From: an uncultured Collinsella sp.
GTDB lineage: Bacteria > Actinomycetota > Coriobacteriia > Coriobacteriales > Coriobacteriaceae
Reading direction: 5' to 3'
Assembly (NCBI GenBank): GCA_900757185.1
Contig: CAAEMX010000029.1
Coordinates: 1-64,000 of the forward strand
DNA: 64,000 nucleotides
Positions 23,584 through 31,821 of the stretch are shown one piece after another. A program made the translations under genes and the position numbers. A model generated the notes under the pieces. That model was given only the letters and a program-made list of their open reading frames with translations. It did not search any database and was not told where the DNA came from. Numbering within the stretch: position 1 is the first letter of the stretch; each line of letters opens with the position of its first letter.

Positions 23584-26301
23584 ATGGATAACGCCAGCAA
23601 TAATACCGAAACGCTCGAAAAGACCATCCGTGGCCTTCTGGAGCGTCAGGACGATCTGATCAGGACCGCCTTTACCGACGAGCTCACCGGACTTGGCAAC
23701 CGCGGCGGCTTTACCCGTTCCTTAGAGGAACTCTGGGAGCAGGAACTGCCCGTGACCATGGCGTTTATCGACATCGATAACCTTAAGCACTGCAACGACA
23801 TCTTTGGACATGACGAGGGTAACCGCTATATCTTGCAGGTGAGCCTCTATCTCAAACTGTATATGAAGGTGGACGAGGCGGCATTTCGTCTGGGGGGCGA
23901 CGAGTTCGCCATCCTATCTACGATTGCGACCGAGGACGACCTTGCCGAACGTCTGGAACACTGCCGAACGGTACTGCTCGAAAACAACGCTTCCAAGATG
24001 CCTCACTCGTTTAGCTACGGAGTGGCACACGCCGACCCCGCCCTGGGCGAAGCCCCCAATCGCTTGACGAACGATGCCGACCATCGCATGTACGACTACA
24101 AGCTACGTCATGCCGTGCACCTTGATCGACGCAATATCGCACAAGCCCACACCGACGACTTCGAAATAAGCGATCGCATTTTCGACGCCCTTTCGATGCT
24201 CAACGAAGGCCGATATTTCTTTATCGAGAACTTGGACAAACATCGAACCCTTTGGTCACAAGGCGCCTTGCGCGATCTTGGCCTTCCTTCGGAGCATATA
24301 GACAACTGCCACGATTACTGGAAAACGCGTGTCCATCCCGATGACCTTGAGGCCTATACCAACGACATCGACCAAATCTATGACGGCTCCAAACATCGCC
24401 ACGTCATGCAGTACCGCGTGCGCAATGCCGCCGGCGACTACATCCTCGGCCGTGCTCGCGGGTTTCGTATCGACGGCGACGGAAATGTCCCCTCGCTCTA
24501 TGTCGGCGAGCTCGTCAACCACTCGCTTGCCGAGACCGTCGACGCCGCCACGGGTCTCGGAACGCAGCGCACGCTGATCAACGCTATCGATGCCTGCCGT
24601 CGCGACCGTTGCGAGACGGGGCTCATAGCAGTGCGCGTTCGCGGCACGGCCAAGCTCAACGAGCTCTACGGGGCCGAGGCCGTCGACAACATGCTCGCCG
24701 AATACGCAGGCCGCATGCTGTCGATTACTCGCGGCAGGAGTCGCGTCTTCCGCTCACGCAACGCCCAGTTCGTCGTGCTTAGCAACAATTTGGATCACGA
24801 AGCATTCGAGCAACTGATCCAACATCTCAAAGAGGCCGTTTTCGCTCCCGTTCGAATCGCGGACGACACCATTACCCCCGTCTGTCTTGTCGTTCCGGCC
24901 TTTTACGAGCACCTGACCAATCAAACGGCCGCCGTTTTAGGCGAACTCGACCGTCGCATTCGCACGGCCGGCGGGCTTGTTCCCAACGACAGCCTCCCCA
25001 TACCCGAGGTGGAGCGCAAAAGCGCCATCGCCGAACGCATCGATCCGCTCACGGGTCTCTATCGACCCAGCGAGTTTATGCGCCGCGCCAACGAATTTCT
25101 CGAGACAAGGCGCAACGGCGCCTGGTGTATCGCCACCGTCGATATGGGACACATGCGACTGTTCAACGAATGGCACGGACAGGCCGAGGGCGACCGCATG
25201 CTCGCCGATGTGGGCACGGTCCTCAAAGACATCGAGAATGCCGACATGGGCGTCGCAGGGTACTGGGGCCAAGACGACTTTTGCATACTCATCCCCTTTG
25301 AACACGACACCGTCCATCAGATCTATAGCCGCGTTCGCCAGGCCGTGGCCAAGTATGATGACGGCGTGGGATTCTGGCCGTCCATGGGCGTCTACCCCAT
25401 CGACTCCAACGAGAAAATCACCATCGATGCGCAGGCCAAGGCCATGTTTACCAATCGGCGCGCAAAAAACGACTTTAAGGAGCGTATTGCCATTTTCCGC
25501 CCCGAGGAGTACGAGCGCGAAATCGCGTTCCACCGCATGCTGACCGAATTCCAATATGCGCTCTCCAACGGCCGTATTACCTACTACCTGCAGCCCCAGG
25601 TCGACATGGAAACCGGCGAGATCATTGGCGCCGAAGCGCTCACGCGCTGGATCGACAAGGATGGCTCCCTCATTTCGCCCGCCACCTTTATCCCCACTCT
25701 CGAGGAAAGCGGTTTTGTGGTGACGCTCGACAAATACGTTTGGCAGGGCGTTGCCTTGTGGCTGCGCGAGCGCATCAATCGGGGGCTTCGCGTGGTTCCG
25801 ATCTCGCTTAATGTGTCGCGCGTGGATATCCTTGCCTGCGACGTTGCCGAGCATATGGGGGCGCTCGCCGCCCAATACAACCTGCCGCCCGAGCTCATGC
25901 GCATCGAGATTACCGAGACAGCTTATACGGGAGAGTCCGAGGCCGTGAATAAACTAACGGCCGACCTGCACACCCGCGGCTTCTCGACCTATATGGACGA
26001 TTTTGGCACCGGCCAGTCCACGCTCGCGATGCTCAAGAACGTCAACGTCGACGTCATCAAGCTCGATCGCACGTTTGTACCCGCCGACGGCGATCAAGGC
26101 CGTAGCGCGCAAATCGTTTCATCAATGCTCGAGATGGCGCAGTCGCTCCATCTGCCCGTTGTGATCGAAGGCGTCGAGACCGATGAGCAGGCGAACGTGC
26201 TGCGCCACATGGGCGCCCGCTACGCTCAGGGCTTTCTCTACTACCGCCCCATGCCGGCAAAGGATTTTGAGGCGTTACTCGATGGTGGCGACAACAACTA
26301 A
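23584..26301 (+). CDS. Multi-domain c-di-GMP protein: GGDEF-PAS-GGDEF'-GGDEF'-EAL
   Basis: This protein of about 905 residues has no obvious signal or membrane span. Domain 1 (about 30-180) is a diguanylate cyclase with intact RLGGDEF near residue 105. It lacks an RxxD inhibitory site. A PAS-3-like sensor follows (about 205-325; YWKTRVHPDDLEAY). Two further GGDEF-fold domains are degenerate: SRNAQF replaces the motif at about 395, and GQDDF at about 560. The C-terminal domain (about 655-895) is an EAL phosphodiesterase with AEALTRW, ITETAY, DDFGTG and VIEGVET intact. It may both make and break c-di-GMP. The start is uncertain: ATG 23527 is also open, and neither has a good site. TATACT near 23420 may be its -10. 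Confidence 0.88.
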   Translation: MDNASNNTETLEKTIRGLLERQDDLIRTAFTDELTGLGNRGGFTRSLEELWEQELPVTMAFIDIDNLKHCNDIFGHDEGNRYILQVSLYLKLYMKVDEAAFRLGGDEFAILSTIATEDDLAERLEHCRTVLLENNASKMPHSFSYGVAHADPALGEAPNRLTNDADHRMYDYKLRHAVHLDRRNIAQAHTDDFEISDRIFDALSMLNEGRYFFIENLDKHRTLWSQGALRDLGLPSEHIDNCHDYWKTRVHPDDLEAYTNDIDQIYDGSKHRHVMQYRVRNAAGDYILGRARGFRIDGDGNVPSLYVGELVNHSLAETVDAATGLGTQRTLINAIDACRRDRCETGLIAVRVRGTAKLNELYGAEAVDNMLAEYAGRMLSITRGRSRVFRSRNAQFVVLSNNLDHEAFEQLIQHLKEAVFAPVRIADDTITPVCLVVPAFYEHLTNQTAAVLGELDRRIRTAGGLVPNDSLPIPEVERKSAIAERIDPLTGLYRPSEFMRRANEFLETRRNGAWCIATVDMGHMRLFNEWHGQAEGDRMLADVGTVLKDIENADMGVAGYWGQDDFCILIPFEHDTVHQIYSRVRQAVAKYDDGVGFWPSMGVYPIDSNEKITIDAQAKAMFTNRRAKNDFKERIAIFRPEEYEREIAFHRMLTEFQYALSNGRITYYLQPQVDMETGEIIGAEALTRWIDKDGSLISPATFIPTLEESGFVVTLDKYVWQGVALWLRERINRGLRVVPISLNVSRVDILACDVAEHMGALAAQYNLPPELMRIEITETAYTGESEAVNKLTADLHTRGFSTYMDDFGTGQSTLAMLKNVNVDVIKLDRTFVPADGDQGRSAQIVSSMLEMAQSLHLPVVIEGVETDEQANVLRHMGARYAQGFLYYRPMPAKDFEALLDGGDNN

Positions 26302-26425
26302 TACGCTCGTGCGCAAACGCCACCGTCGAGGGAGCGTTTGTTCCCATGAGCTAACTAATACCCCAATCTAAACCGAATTGGGAGTAAGATACAAACCATT
26401 GTTCCATTCAAGGAGGTCATCCATC

Positions 26426-27958
26426 ATGAACGAGTCGTATCGCCTGGGCGAGCAATCAATCATCGCTCATCTTCAGCGGCTTGCGAACGGGGCCTCAACC
26501 ACCGAGCTCGATGTTGCCGCGCTGCCCCCGGAGCTGTGCGCCATCGGCGAGCAGCTACAGAAGACATTTGCCATCCTGCAGCAAGAACGCGAGCTGCTTG
26601 AGCGCGGCGCCTATATCGACTCGCTCACCAATCTTGGCAACCGTGGCGGACTCGACCGCCACGTCGATCAGCTCTGGCGCAAAGGCACCCCCTTCACCTG
26701 CGCCTATATCGATATCGACCGCCTTAAGCATTGCAACGATACGTTTGGCCACACCGAGGGTAATCGCTACATCCTGAACATCTGCCGTGCACTCACCGAG
26801 ACAATGGAGCCCGATGAGTTGCTGTTCCGTATCGGTGGAGACGAATTTGTACTTATATCCCCCACGACAGACGAAGCCGAGCTCGAGCAGCGCCTGGAGC
26901 GGACGCGTGCCAATCTTATCGAGGCAACATCGGACGGCAAGGCGCCCATGATCGCCAGCTTTAGTTTTGGCTGCTCGCGCGTCGACCCGCTTGCAGGCGA
27001 TACGCGTCGCCAGATGACAAAGGACGCCGACCGCAAAATGTATCGCTACAAGCTCATGTACCGTGTGCAACAACCGGAAGAAGGCGATGCGCCGCAACGC
27101 CCGGTCACCGAACAACCCCCCCCCTGCAACGACCGAGTGTTCCAAGCGATCTCCATGAGCTCCGAGACGCGCTATCCGTTCATCATTAACCTCGACACCG
27201 GCGAATCGCAATGGTCGGTTAATGCCGTGCGCGATTTTGACCTACCCTCCCAGCATCCCTACAACTCGCTCGATATATGGCTTGCCCGTGTTCACCCCGA
27301 GGACCGCGACAACGTACGCGCCGAGCTCGATATGGTGGTAAACGGCACGTGGCACTTCCACTGCATGCAGTATCGCGTCATGAATACCGCCGGAAAATAC
27401 GCGCTTTGCGACTGCACGGGCTACCGCCTGGACGGCACCGATACCGAGCCCAACATGTATGTGGGCATTGTTACCAACCGAAGCTTGGCAGATACGACCG
27501 ATTCCGTGACCGGCCTGGGCGATATCCACGCCCTGGTCAACGCCATTGGCGAGATGCGTCGCGTGGCACGAAACGCGGGCTTGGTCGCCATTAAAATCGA
27601 CGACATCGCACAGGTCAATGCCCGCTTTGGCTTTGATGCGGGCGACCGCGTTTTGGCAGAAAGCGCCGCCTGCCTCATGGATTGCTCGCGCGGCAAGGGT
27701 CGTCTGTTCCGCTCGACCGGACCGATGTTCGTGGCGCTCTTTGACGAGCTCGATCCCGAAGAGACCGACGCGGTCGCAGACGAAATCGAGCGGTTCTTGG
27801 GATCGCCCGTGCTCTTGGGCTCATTTGAATATCAGCCGCCCCTTCGCGTGGCCACGCTTCATCTGGACGCCGTCGACCGACAGCCCGTTTCCATTTTGAA
27901 CGAACTCAATGCGCTGATTAAAGAGGCGCCGCAGGTACCGGGCACCAAGCTGGACTAG
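26426..27958 (+). CDS. Diguanylate cyclase: GGDEF-PAS-degenerate GGDEF
   Basis: This 510-residue protein starts at ATG 26426, after AAGGAGG. It is paralogous to the first part of the preceding gene: the same IDSLTNLGNRGG and IDIDRLKHCNDTFGH blocks, intact RIGGDEF (near residue 137), the same PAS-3-like unit (LARVHPEDRDNV) and a degenerate second GGDEF with STGPMF at the signature position. It has no EAL domain and no RxxD inhibitory site, so it should only synthesise c-di-GMP. It lies 124 bp after the dual-domain protein. The pair looks like a tandem duplication followed by gain or loss of the EAL half. Confidence 0.88.
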   Translation: MNESYRLGEQSIIAHLQRLANGASTTELDVAALPPELCAIGEQLQKTFAILQQERELLERGAYIDSLTNLGNRGGLDRHVDQLWRKGTPFTCAYIDIDRLKHCNDTFGHTEGNRYILNICRALTETMEPDELLFRIGGDEFVLISPTTDEAELEQRLERTRANLIEATSDGKAPMIASFSFGCSRVDPLAGDTRRQMTKDADRKMYRYKLMYRVQQPEEGDAPQRPVTEQPPPCNDRVFQAISMSSETRYPFIINLDTGESQWSVNAVRDFDLPSQHPYNSLDIWLARVHPEDRDNVRAELDMVVNGTWHFHCMQYRVMNTAGKYALCDCTGYRLDGTDTEPNMYVGIVTNRSLADTTDSVTGLGDIHALVNAIGEMRRVARNAGLVAIKIDDIAQVNARFGFDAGDRVLAESAACLMDCSRGKGRLFRSTGPMFVALFDELDPEETDAVADEIERFLGSPVLLGSFEYQPPLRVATLHLDAVDRQPVSILNELNALIKEAPQVPGTKLD

Positions 27959-28242
27959 CGTTATGGGGCGCATGATGGTTAATTTCCGATCTCAACCGAA
28001 CACATTGGGCAAATAGGTCGTACCCGCAGTTAGCCGAACGTCCCCTCAGTCCCTCCCGGGGCCCGGGGGCACCGTTTCGATACTCTTGGTTTACTTTGCC
28101 TGATGCAAATAAGTGCTCAACAAGATAGAACCTATCCCCCGCCACGGATATGCCCTCGAGTAAATCTGTTAAGCCAAGCCTATCAAATTCTATTGACAAT
28201 TGGCTGCATTGGTCCATTTTGTCGTCCAGCCACTTCCGCTGG
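27959..28242. other. Non-coding AT-rich spacer
   Basis: I see no convincing gene here. The left end has a GC palindrome, CCCGGGGCCCGGG, near 28057, next to AACGTCCCCTCAGT, which recalls the core of the repeats at 54044 and 63204. The right part is clearly richer in A and T than the surrounding genes. Confidence 0.5.
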
Positions 28243-28563
28243 CTATCGCCTCATAAACACAAACCTAACGAGCCGCACGAACGACAAAGAGGCCAAGCTG
28301 AACAGAAGTAGAACCAAAACTTCAAAAACGCTGGTATTCCAATCGCGTACCCAGCCCTCTACCGCCCACAAGAAAAACAGCAGCCCCATCCATAACGTCA
28401 CAGAAGAAATCAGCTTTGCGTAAGGGCGTATATCAATCTCGCTCTCCCTTTTTGTGACATCATATCCAGCAATTGAGCAGAGCCATCTTCCTCTTCGGTA
28501 TTGGATTGAAAGGACAATCAAGGCAATCGAAGTCATCAAGCAAACAGCATCCTCTGTTTCCAT
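28243..28563 (-). CDS. Small membrane protein, DUF3784-like
   Basis: This 106-residue protein starts at ATG 28563 behind AAAGGAAA. The pattern is one membrane helix (about 4-18), a loop reading RGRWLCSIAGYDVTKRESEI, then two helices (about 55-73 and 80-100). DUF3784 proteins share a Gly-Lys/Arg-Gly-x-x-LIAGYNT-like loop after helix 1, and this loop matches that plan. Function is unknown. Codon use is AT-rich compared with all neighbours and the gene sits beside a transposase remnant, so recent acquisition is likely. Confidence 0.65.
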   Translation of the reverse strand: METEDAVCLMTSIALIVLSIQYRRGRWLCSIAGYDVTKRESEIDIRPYAKLISSVTLWMGLLFFLWAVEGWVRDWNTSVFEVLVLLLFSLASLSFVRLVRFVFMRR

Positions 28564-28695
28564 AGAGTTTCCTTTGCTTTCCATCCTAGTTACGCATTCA
28601 CAATCGAATCAAACCAAGTATGAATTACTCGATAGCAACCGCCTTAGTATAAACCATAGCCGCCGCAGCAGCCCGCCTTCCAAGGCCTCAAAGCT

Positions 28696-28815
28696 CGCCA
28701 TCGAGGGCGACCCGCCCAGACCCCTTACAATCTGCTCGCACGAGGCCCCGCACTCCAACATCCTCTGGACCGTATCCCGCTCGTACCTGGTAAGCGTGCC
28801 TGCCGTGGGCCCTCG
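28696..28815 (-). pseudogene. N-terminal remnant of an IS30-family transposase
   Basis: One minus-strand frame reads RGPTAGTLTRYERDTVQRML, then ECGASCEQIVRGLGGSPSM. This matches the LTxxER..I..ML..G.S...IA..LGRSPST start of IS30-type transposases, including their helix-turn-helix. Similarity stops there. The Arg after LG is Gly, the Thr after SPS is Met, and no catalytic DDE part follows. It is a short decayed fragment. Confidence 0.6.
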
Positions 28816-28851
28816 GGGCCGGCATCGTGCCCCACGCCATCTGCCCGCTCG

Positions 28852-28888
28852 TGCGATAATCCTCTGCAGAAGTCACCGACAGCAGAGG
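28852..28888 (+). promoter_or_regulatory. Promoter and start-site inverted repeat of the flavin reductase gene
   Basis: TGCGATAAT (28852-28860) is a good extended -10. Immediately after it CCTCTGC (28861-28867) and GCAGAGG (28882-28888) form an inverted repeat that spans the expected transcription start and includes the ribosome site. It could be an operator or an RBS-masking hairpin. Confidence 0.6.
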
Positions 28889-28897
28889 GAGTTTGTG

Positions 28898-29521
28898 ATG
28901 AAGGTTCTTTTGGTCAATGGCAGCCCCAAGGCAAACGGCAACACGGCCCGCGCACTCGCCGAGGTCGCCGAGCAGCTTAACGCCGAAGGCATCGAGGCCG
29001 AGATGTTTCAGCTGGGCGCCAAGCCCATTCGCGATTGCATTGGTTGCGGCCAGTGCGGCAAGCTCGATTGCCGTTGCACCTTTGGCGACGATGTGGTCAA
29101 CGAGCTGATTGCCGCTGCCGAGCAGGCAGACGGCTTTGTCTTTGGCTCGCCCGTCTACTACGCACATCCCAGCGGACGCATCCTCTCGGCACTCGACCGC
29201 GCATTCTATGCAGGCAGCAAGGCCTTTACGCACAAGCCGGGCGCCGCTGTCGCCGTTGCCCGTCGCGGCGGCACGTCGACCACCTTCGACGTGCTCAACA
29301 AGTACTTCACCATCAACCAGATGCCCGTGGTAGCATCCACCTACTGGAACAACGTCTTCGGTGCCATGCCGGGCGAGGCCGCCCAGGACGCCGAGGGCCT
29401 TGCCACCATGCGAAACATCGGTAAAAACATGGCCTGGCTGCTGCGTTGCATCGAGGCGGGAAAGGCCGCCGGCATCGAAGCCCCCGAGGCCGATCGCGAG
29501 CGAACCAACTTTATTCGGTAG
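28898..29521 (+). CDS. NAD(P)H-dependent FMN reductase/flavodoxin-fold protein
   Basis: This 207-residue flavodoxin-fold protein starts at ATG 28898, after AGAGGGA. VNGSPKANGNTARAL (about 5-19) is the FMN phosphate-binding loop, IGCGQC (about 48-53) a conserved Cys pair, and FGSPVYYAHPSG (about 84-95) the isoalloxazine loop. Such proteins reduce quinones, iron or nitroaromatics with NAD(P)H. The promoter repeat suggests induction by a specific regulator not seen here. Its stop codon lies inside a 19-nt sequence also found at 1479. Confidence 0.88.
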   Translation: MKVLLVNGSPKANGNTARALAEVAEQLNAEGIEAEMFQLGAKPIRDCIGCGQCGKLDCRCTFGDDVVNELIAAAEQADGFVFGSPVYYAHPSGRILSALDRAFYAGSKAFTHKPGAAVAVARRGGTSTTFDVLNKYFTINQMPVVASTYWNNVFGAMPGEAAQDAEGLATMRNIGKNMAWLLRCIEAGKAAGIEAPEADRERTNFIR

Positions 29522-29532
29522 AACGGCGGAAC
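29514..29532. repeat. Second copy of a 19-nt sequence found at 1479-1497
   Basis: TTCGGTAGAACGGCGGAAC is identical at both places. At 1479 it forms the right half of a hairpin. Here the left arm is missing and the TAG inside it is the stop codon of the flavin reductase gene. Confidence 0.7.
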
Positions 29533-29538
29533 ATAAAT

Positions 29539-29880
29539 ATGAACGTGCAAATCTTCGGCACCAAAAAGTCCTTCGATACCAAGAAGGCCCAGCGCTATTT
29601 TAAGGAGCGCCGCATTAAGGTGCAGTTTATCGACCTTAAGGAAAAGGAGATGAGCAAGGGCGAGCTCACGAGCGTGATGCAGGCGGTCGGCGGCATCGAC
29701 AAGCTGCTCAACCCCAAGGCTAAGGACGAGGAGACGCTCGCACTCATCCAGCACCTCACCCCCAGCCAGCGCTTCGACAAGCTACTCGAGAACCAGCAGG
29801 TTCTGGCCGAGCCCATCGTGCGCAACGGCAAAAAGGCCACCGTCGGTTATTGCCCTGATGTATGGGGAGCCTGGGAGTAG
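29539..29880 (+). CDS. ArsC/Spx-family protein without the active-site cysteine
   Basis: This 113-residue protein has the thioredoxin-like ArsC/Spx/YffB fold: beta start NVQIFGTKKSF, helix DTKKAQRYFKER, and the later RFDKLLEN and EPIVRNGKKATVGY segments. Relatives carry a Cys in GxxxCxTxxKA. Here that stretch is GTKKSFDTKKA and has no Cys, so reductase chemistry is unlikely. A Spx-like protein-binding role is possible. It lies 17 nt after the flavin reductase and is probably co-transcribed with it. Confidence 0.8.
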   Translation: MNVQIFGTKKSFDTKKAQRYFKERRIKVQFIDLKEKEMSKGELTSVMQAVGGIDKLLNPKAKDEETLALIQHLTPSQRFDKLLENQQVLAEPIVRNGKKATVGYCPDVWGAWE

Positions 29881-29966
29881 CCTGTGTTATTTGTCGGCGC
29901 GTGGGTATAAGAGCAGGCGTTTGGCATAAGATTCAACTGTAAGCCATGTCTAACAAAGGAGGGCAC

Positions 29967-31097
29967 ATGCCCAACAAACCCGTGAAGATCATCATGCTTA
30001 CCGGCTACCTCGGTGCCGGCAAGACCACGCTGCTCAACCACATCCTCGCCAACGACGGCGGCATCCGCGCCGCCGTGATCGTCAACGATATCGGCGAGAT
30101 CAACGTCGACGCTAGCCTTATCGCCGACGGCGGCCTTTCCGAGACCGACGACCTCATCCCGCTCACCAACGGCTGCATCTGCTGCACGCTTTCGGACGAC
30201 CTGGCCAACCAGCTGCAGGGCATCGCCGATTCGGGCAAGTTCGACTACATCATCATCGAGGCCTCGGGTATTTGCGAGCCTATCCCCATCGCCTACACCA
30301 TCTCGAGCTTCTGCGACGAGGCCAAGGTGGGCGGCGAGCCCAAGCTCGCGCTCGACAACATCGTGGCCGTGGTCGACTGCGCCCGCATGTACGACGAGTT
30401 CAACGGCGGTCGCGACCTGCTGGCCGAGGACATTGACGAGGATGACATCGAGAGCCTGCTCATCCAGCAGATCGAGTTTTGCTCCACGCTGATTCTTAAT
30501 AAGACTGACACCGTCACCCCCGAGCAGATCGCAGAGCTCAAAGCCATCGTGCGCAGCCTGCAGAAGGACGCCGTGATTGTCGAGGCTCAAAACGGCGAGG
30601 TCCCCATGGAGGAGCTGCTCGACACCGACCGCTTCGACTTTATGCGCGCCTACAACTCCGCCGCCTGGATCGAGGCCATGGAGCATCCCGAGGAGCACGA
30701 CGACCCCGAGGTGCTCGAGTACGACATCGAGACCTTTGTGTACTCGCGCCGCAAGCCGTTTGACCTGCAGAAGTTCACCGATTTTGTTGAGCAGGAGTGG
30801 CCCGACGAAGTCATTCGCGTCAAGGGTCCGCTGTGGCAGACCGGCGATCCGGACATGTGCTACATGTTTGAGCAGGCCGGCCACCAGATGCGTCTGATGG
30901 AAAACGGCCTGTTTGTCGATTCTGCGCCCGAGGGCGAGAAGCAGAAGATTATCGACGAGAACCCCGAAATCATGCAGATTTGGGACGACGAGACGGGCGA
31001 CCGCATGACGAGCCTGTGCATCATCGGCCGTCACATGGACAAAGACGCGCTCATCGCCTCCCTCGATGCCTGCCTGACCGACTGGCACCGCGCCTAG
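29967..31097 (+). CDS. CobW/COG0523-family G3E GTPase (metallochaperone)
   Basis: This 376-residue protein starts at ATG 29967 behind AAAGGAGGG. The GTPase domain has Walker A GYLGAGKTTLL, the metal-binding GCICCTL (CxCC), and NKTD for guanine recognition. The C-terminal CobW_C-like part (about 250-376) is rich in Asp and Glu and contains KGPLWQTGD. COG0523 proteins deliver zinc, cobalt or iron to client enzymes and often answer zinc starvation. The client here is unknown. It is longer than YjiA (about 318) because of an acidic insertion near residue 150-165. Confidence 0.9.
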   Translation: MPNKPVKIIMLTGYLGAGKTTLLNHILANDGGIRAAVIVNDIGEINVDASLIADGGLSETDDLIPLTNGCICCTLSDDLANQLQGIADSGKFDYIIIEASGICEPIPIAYTISSFCDEAKVGGEPKLALDNIVAVVDCARMYDEFNGGRDLLAEDIDEDDIESLLIQQIEFCSTLILNKTDTVTPEQIAELKAIVRSLQKDAVIVEAQNGEVPMEELLDTDRFDFMRAYNSAAWIEAMEHPEEHDDPEVLEYDIETFVYSRRKPFDLQKFTDFVEQEWPDEVIRVKGPLWQTGDPDMCYMFEQAGHQMRLMENGLFVDSAPEGEKQKIIDENPEIMQIWDDETGDRMTSLCIIGRHMDKDALIASLDACLTDWHRA

Positions 31098-31137
31098 GTT
31101 TATCCAAGCGGGCATTTTTCCGCCTACGTAACCGCCA

Positions 31138-31168
31138 AACCACCACGAAGGTGCCCTTCGTGGTGGTT
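31138..31168 (+). terminator. Terminator of the CobW-family gene
   Basis: AACCACCACGAAGG (31138-31151) pairs with CCTTCGTGGTGGTT (31155-31168), followed by TTT. The stem is a perfect 14 bp. Confidence 0.9.
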
Positions 31169-31192
31169 TTTCGTTCTGAGCCAAGGAGATTC

Positions 31193-31792
31193 ATGTTCAA
31201 CATTGTGCTGTATGCGCCCGAGATTCCGGCCAATACGGGCAATATCGGCCGCACCTGCGTGGTTACCGGTGCCCGCCTGCATCTGGTGGAGCCACTGGGC
31301 TTTTCACTCGACGACAAGACGGTGCGTCGCGCCGGCCTGGGCTACTGGCAAAATTTGGACGTGACGACCTATGCCGGCTGGGAGGATTTCCTTGCGCGCA
31401 ACGGCCTCTCCCCCGCCGACGAACGCCTGCATCTGCTGACCAAAAAGGCGCGCCGCACCTATGCGCAAAGTACCTACCGCGACGGTGACTTTTTGGTCTT
31501 TGGCAGCGAGAGCTCGGGGATTCCCGAGCCACTGCTTGCCGCGGCGCCCGAGCGCTGCGAGCGCATCCCCATGTTGCGCGATTGCGACTCGCTCGAAAAC
31601 GCCGACGCCTGGGAGGCCCACGAGGAGTCGCTCGGGCATACCGAGGACAGCCACGAAGCCATCCTTCGACAGGATATCTGCGGCAACTTCGTCGACCCGG
31701 ACGACTACCGCATCAGCGCGCTCAACCTCTCCAACAGCGCCGCCATCGTCCTCTACGAGGCCCTGCGCCAAACAGGCTTTCCGGGAATGTGA
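31193..31792 (+). CDS. trmL: tRNA (cytidine/uridine-34 2'-O)-methyltransferase
   Basis: This 199-residue SPOUT enzyme methylates the wobble ribose of tRNA-Leu isoacceptors. The start is ATG 31193 after CCAAGGAG. Family blocks are YAPEIPANTGNIGRTC at the start, FGSESSGIPE and the C-terminal knot segment ISALNLSNSAAIVLYEALRQ. Length and ends are normal. The stop codon TGA at 31790-31792 lies inside the REP-like palindrome at 31785, so the repeat supplies the stop. Confidence 0.92.
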   Translation: MFNIVLYAPEIPANTGNIGRTCVVTGARLHLVEPLGFSLDDKTVRRAGLGYWQNLDVTTYAGWEDFLARNGLSPADERLHLLTKKARRTYAQSTYRDGDFLVFGSESSGIPEPLLAAAPERCERIPMLRDCDSLENADAWEAHEESLGHTEDSHEAILRQDICGNFVDPDDYRISALNLSNSAAIVLYEALRQTGFPGM

Positions 31793-31819
31793 CAAAGGAA
31801 CTGTCCCTTTGTCACATTC
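31785..31819. repeat. REP-like palindrome (TGTGACA type), copy 1
   Basis: GAATGTGACAAAGG (31785-31798) pairs with CCTTTGTCACATTC (31806-31819). The centre read on the minus strand is GGGACAGTT. It joins convergent trmL and the UvrA2-like gene, overlaps the trmL stop and ends 2 bp from the other stop. It could also act as a bidirectional terminator. Confidence 0.85.
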
Positions 31820-31821
31820 GG

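Noticed and set aside
27918..28217. Minus-strand 99-codon frame at the end of the second c-di-GMP gene
   Set aside because: It overlaps a well-supported gene end, lacks a ribosome site and has mixed composition without motifs.
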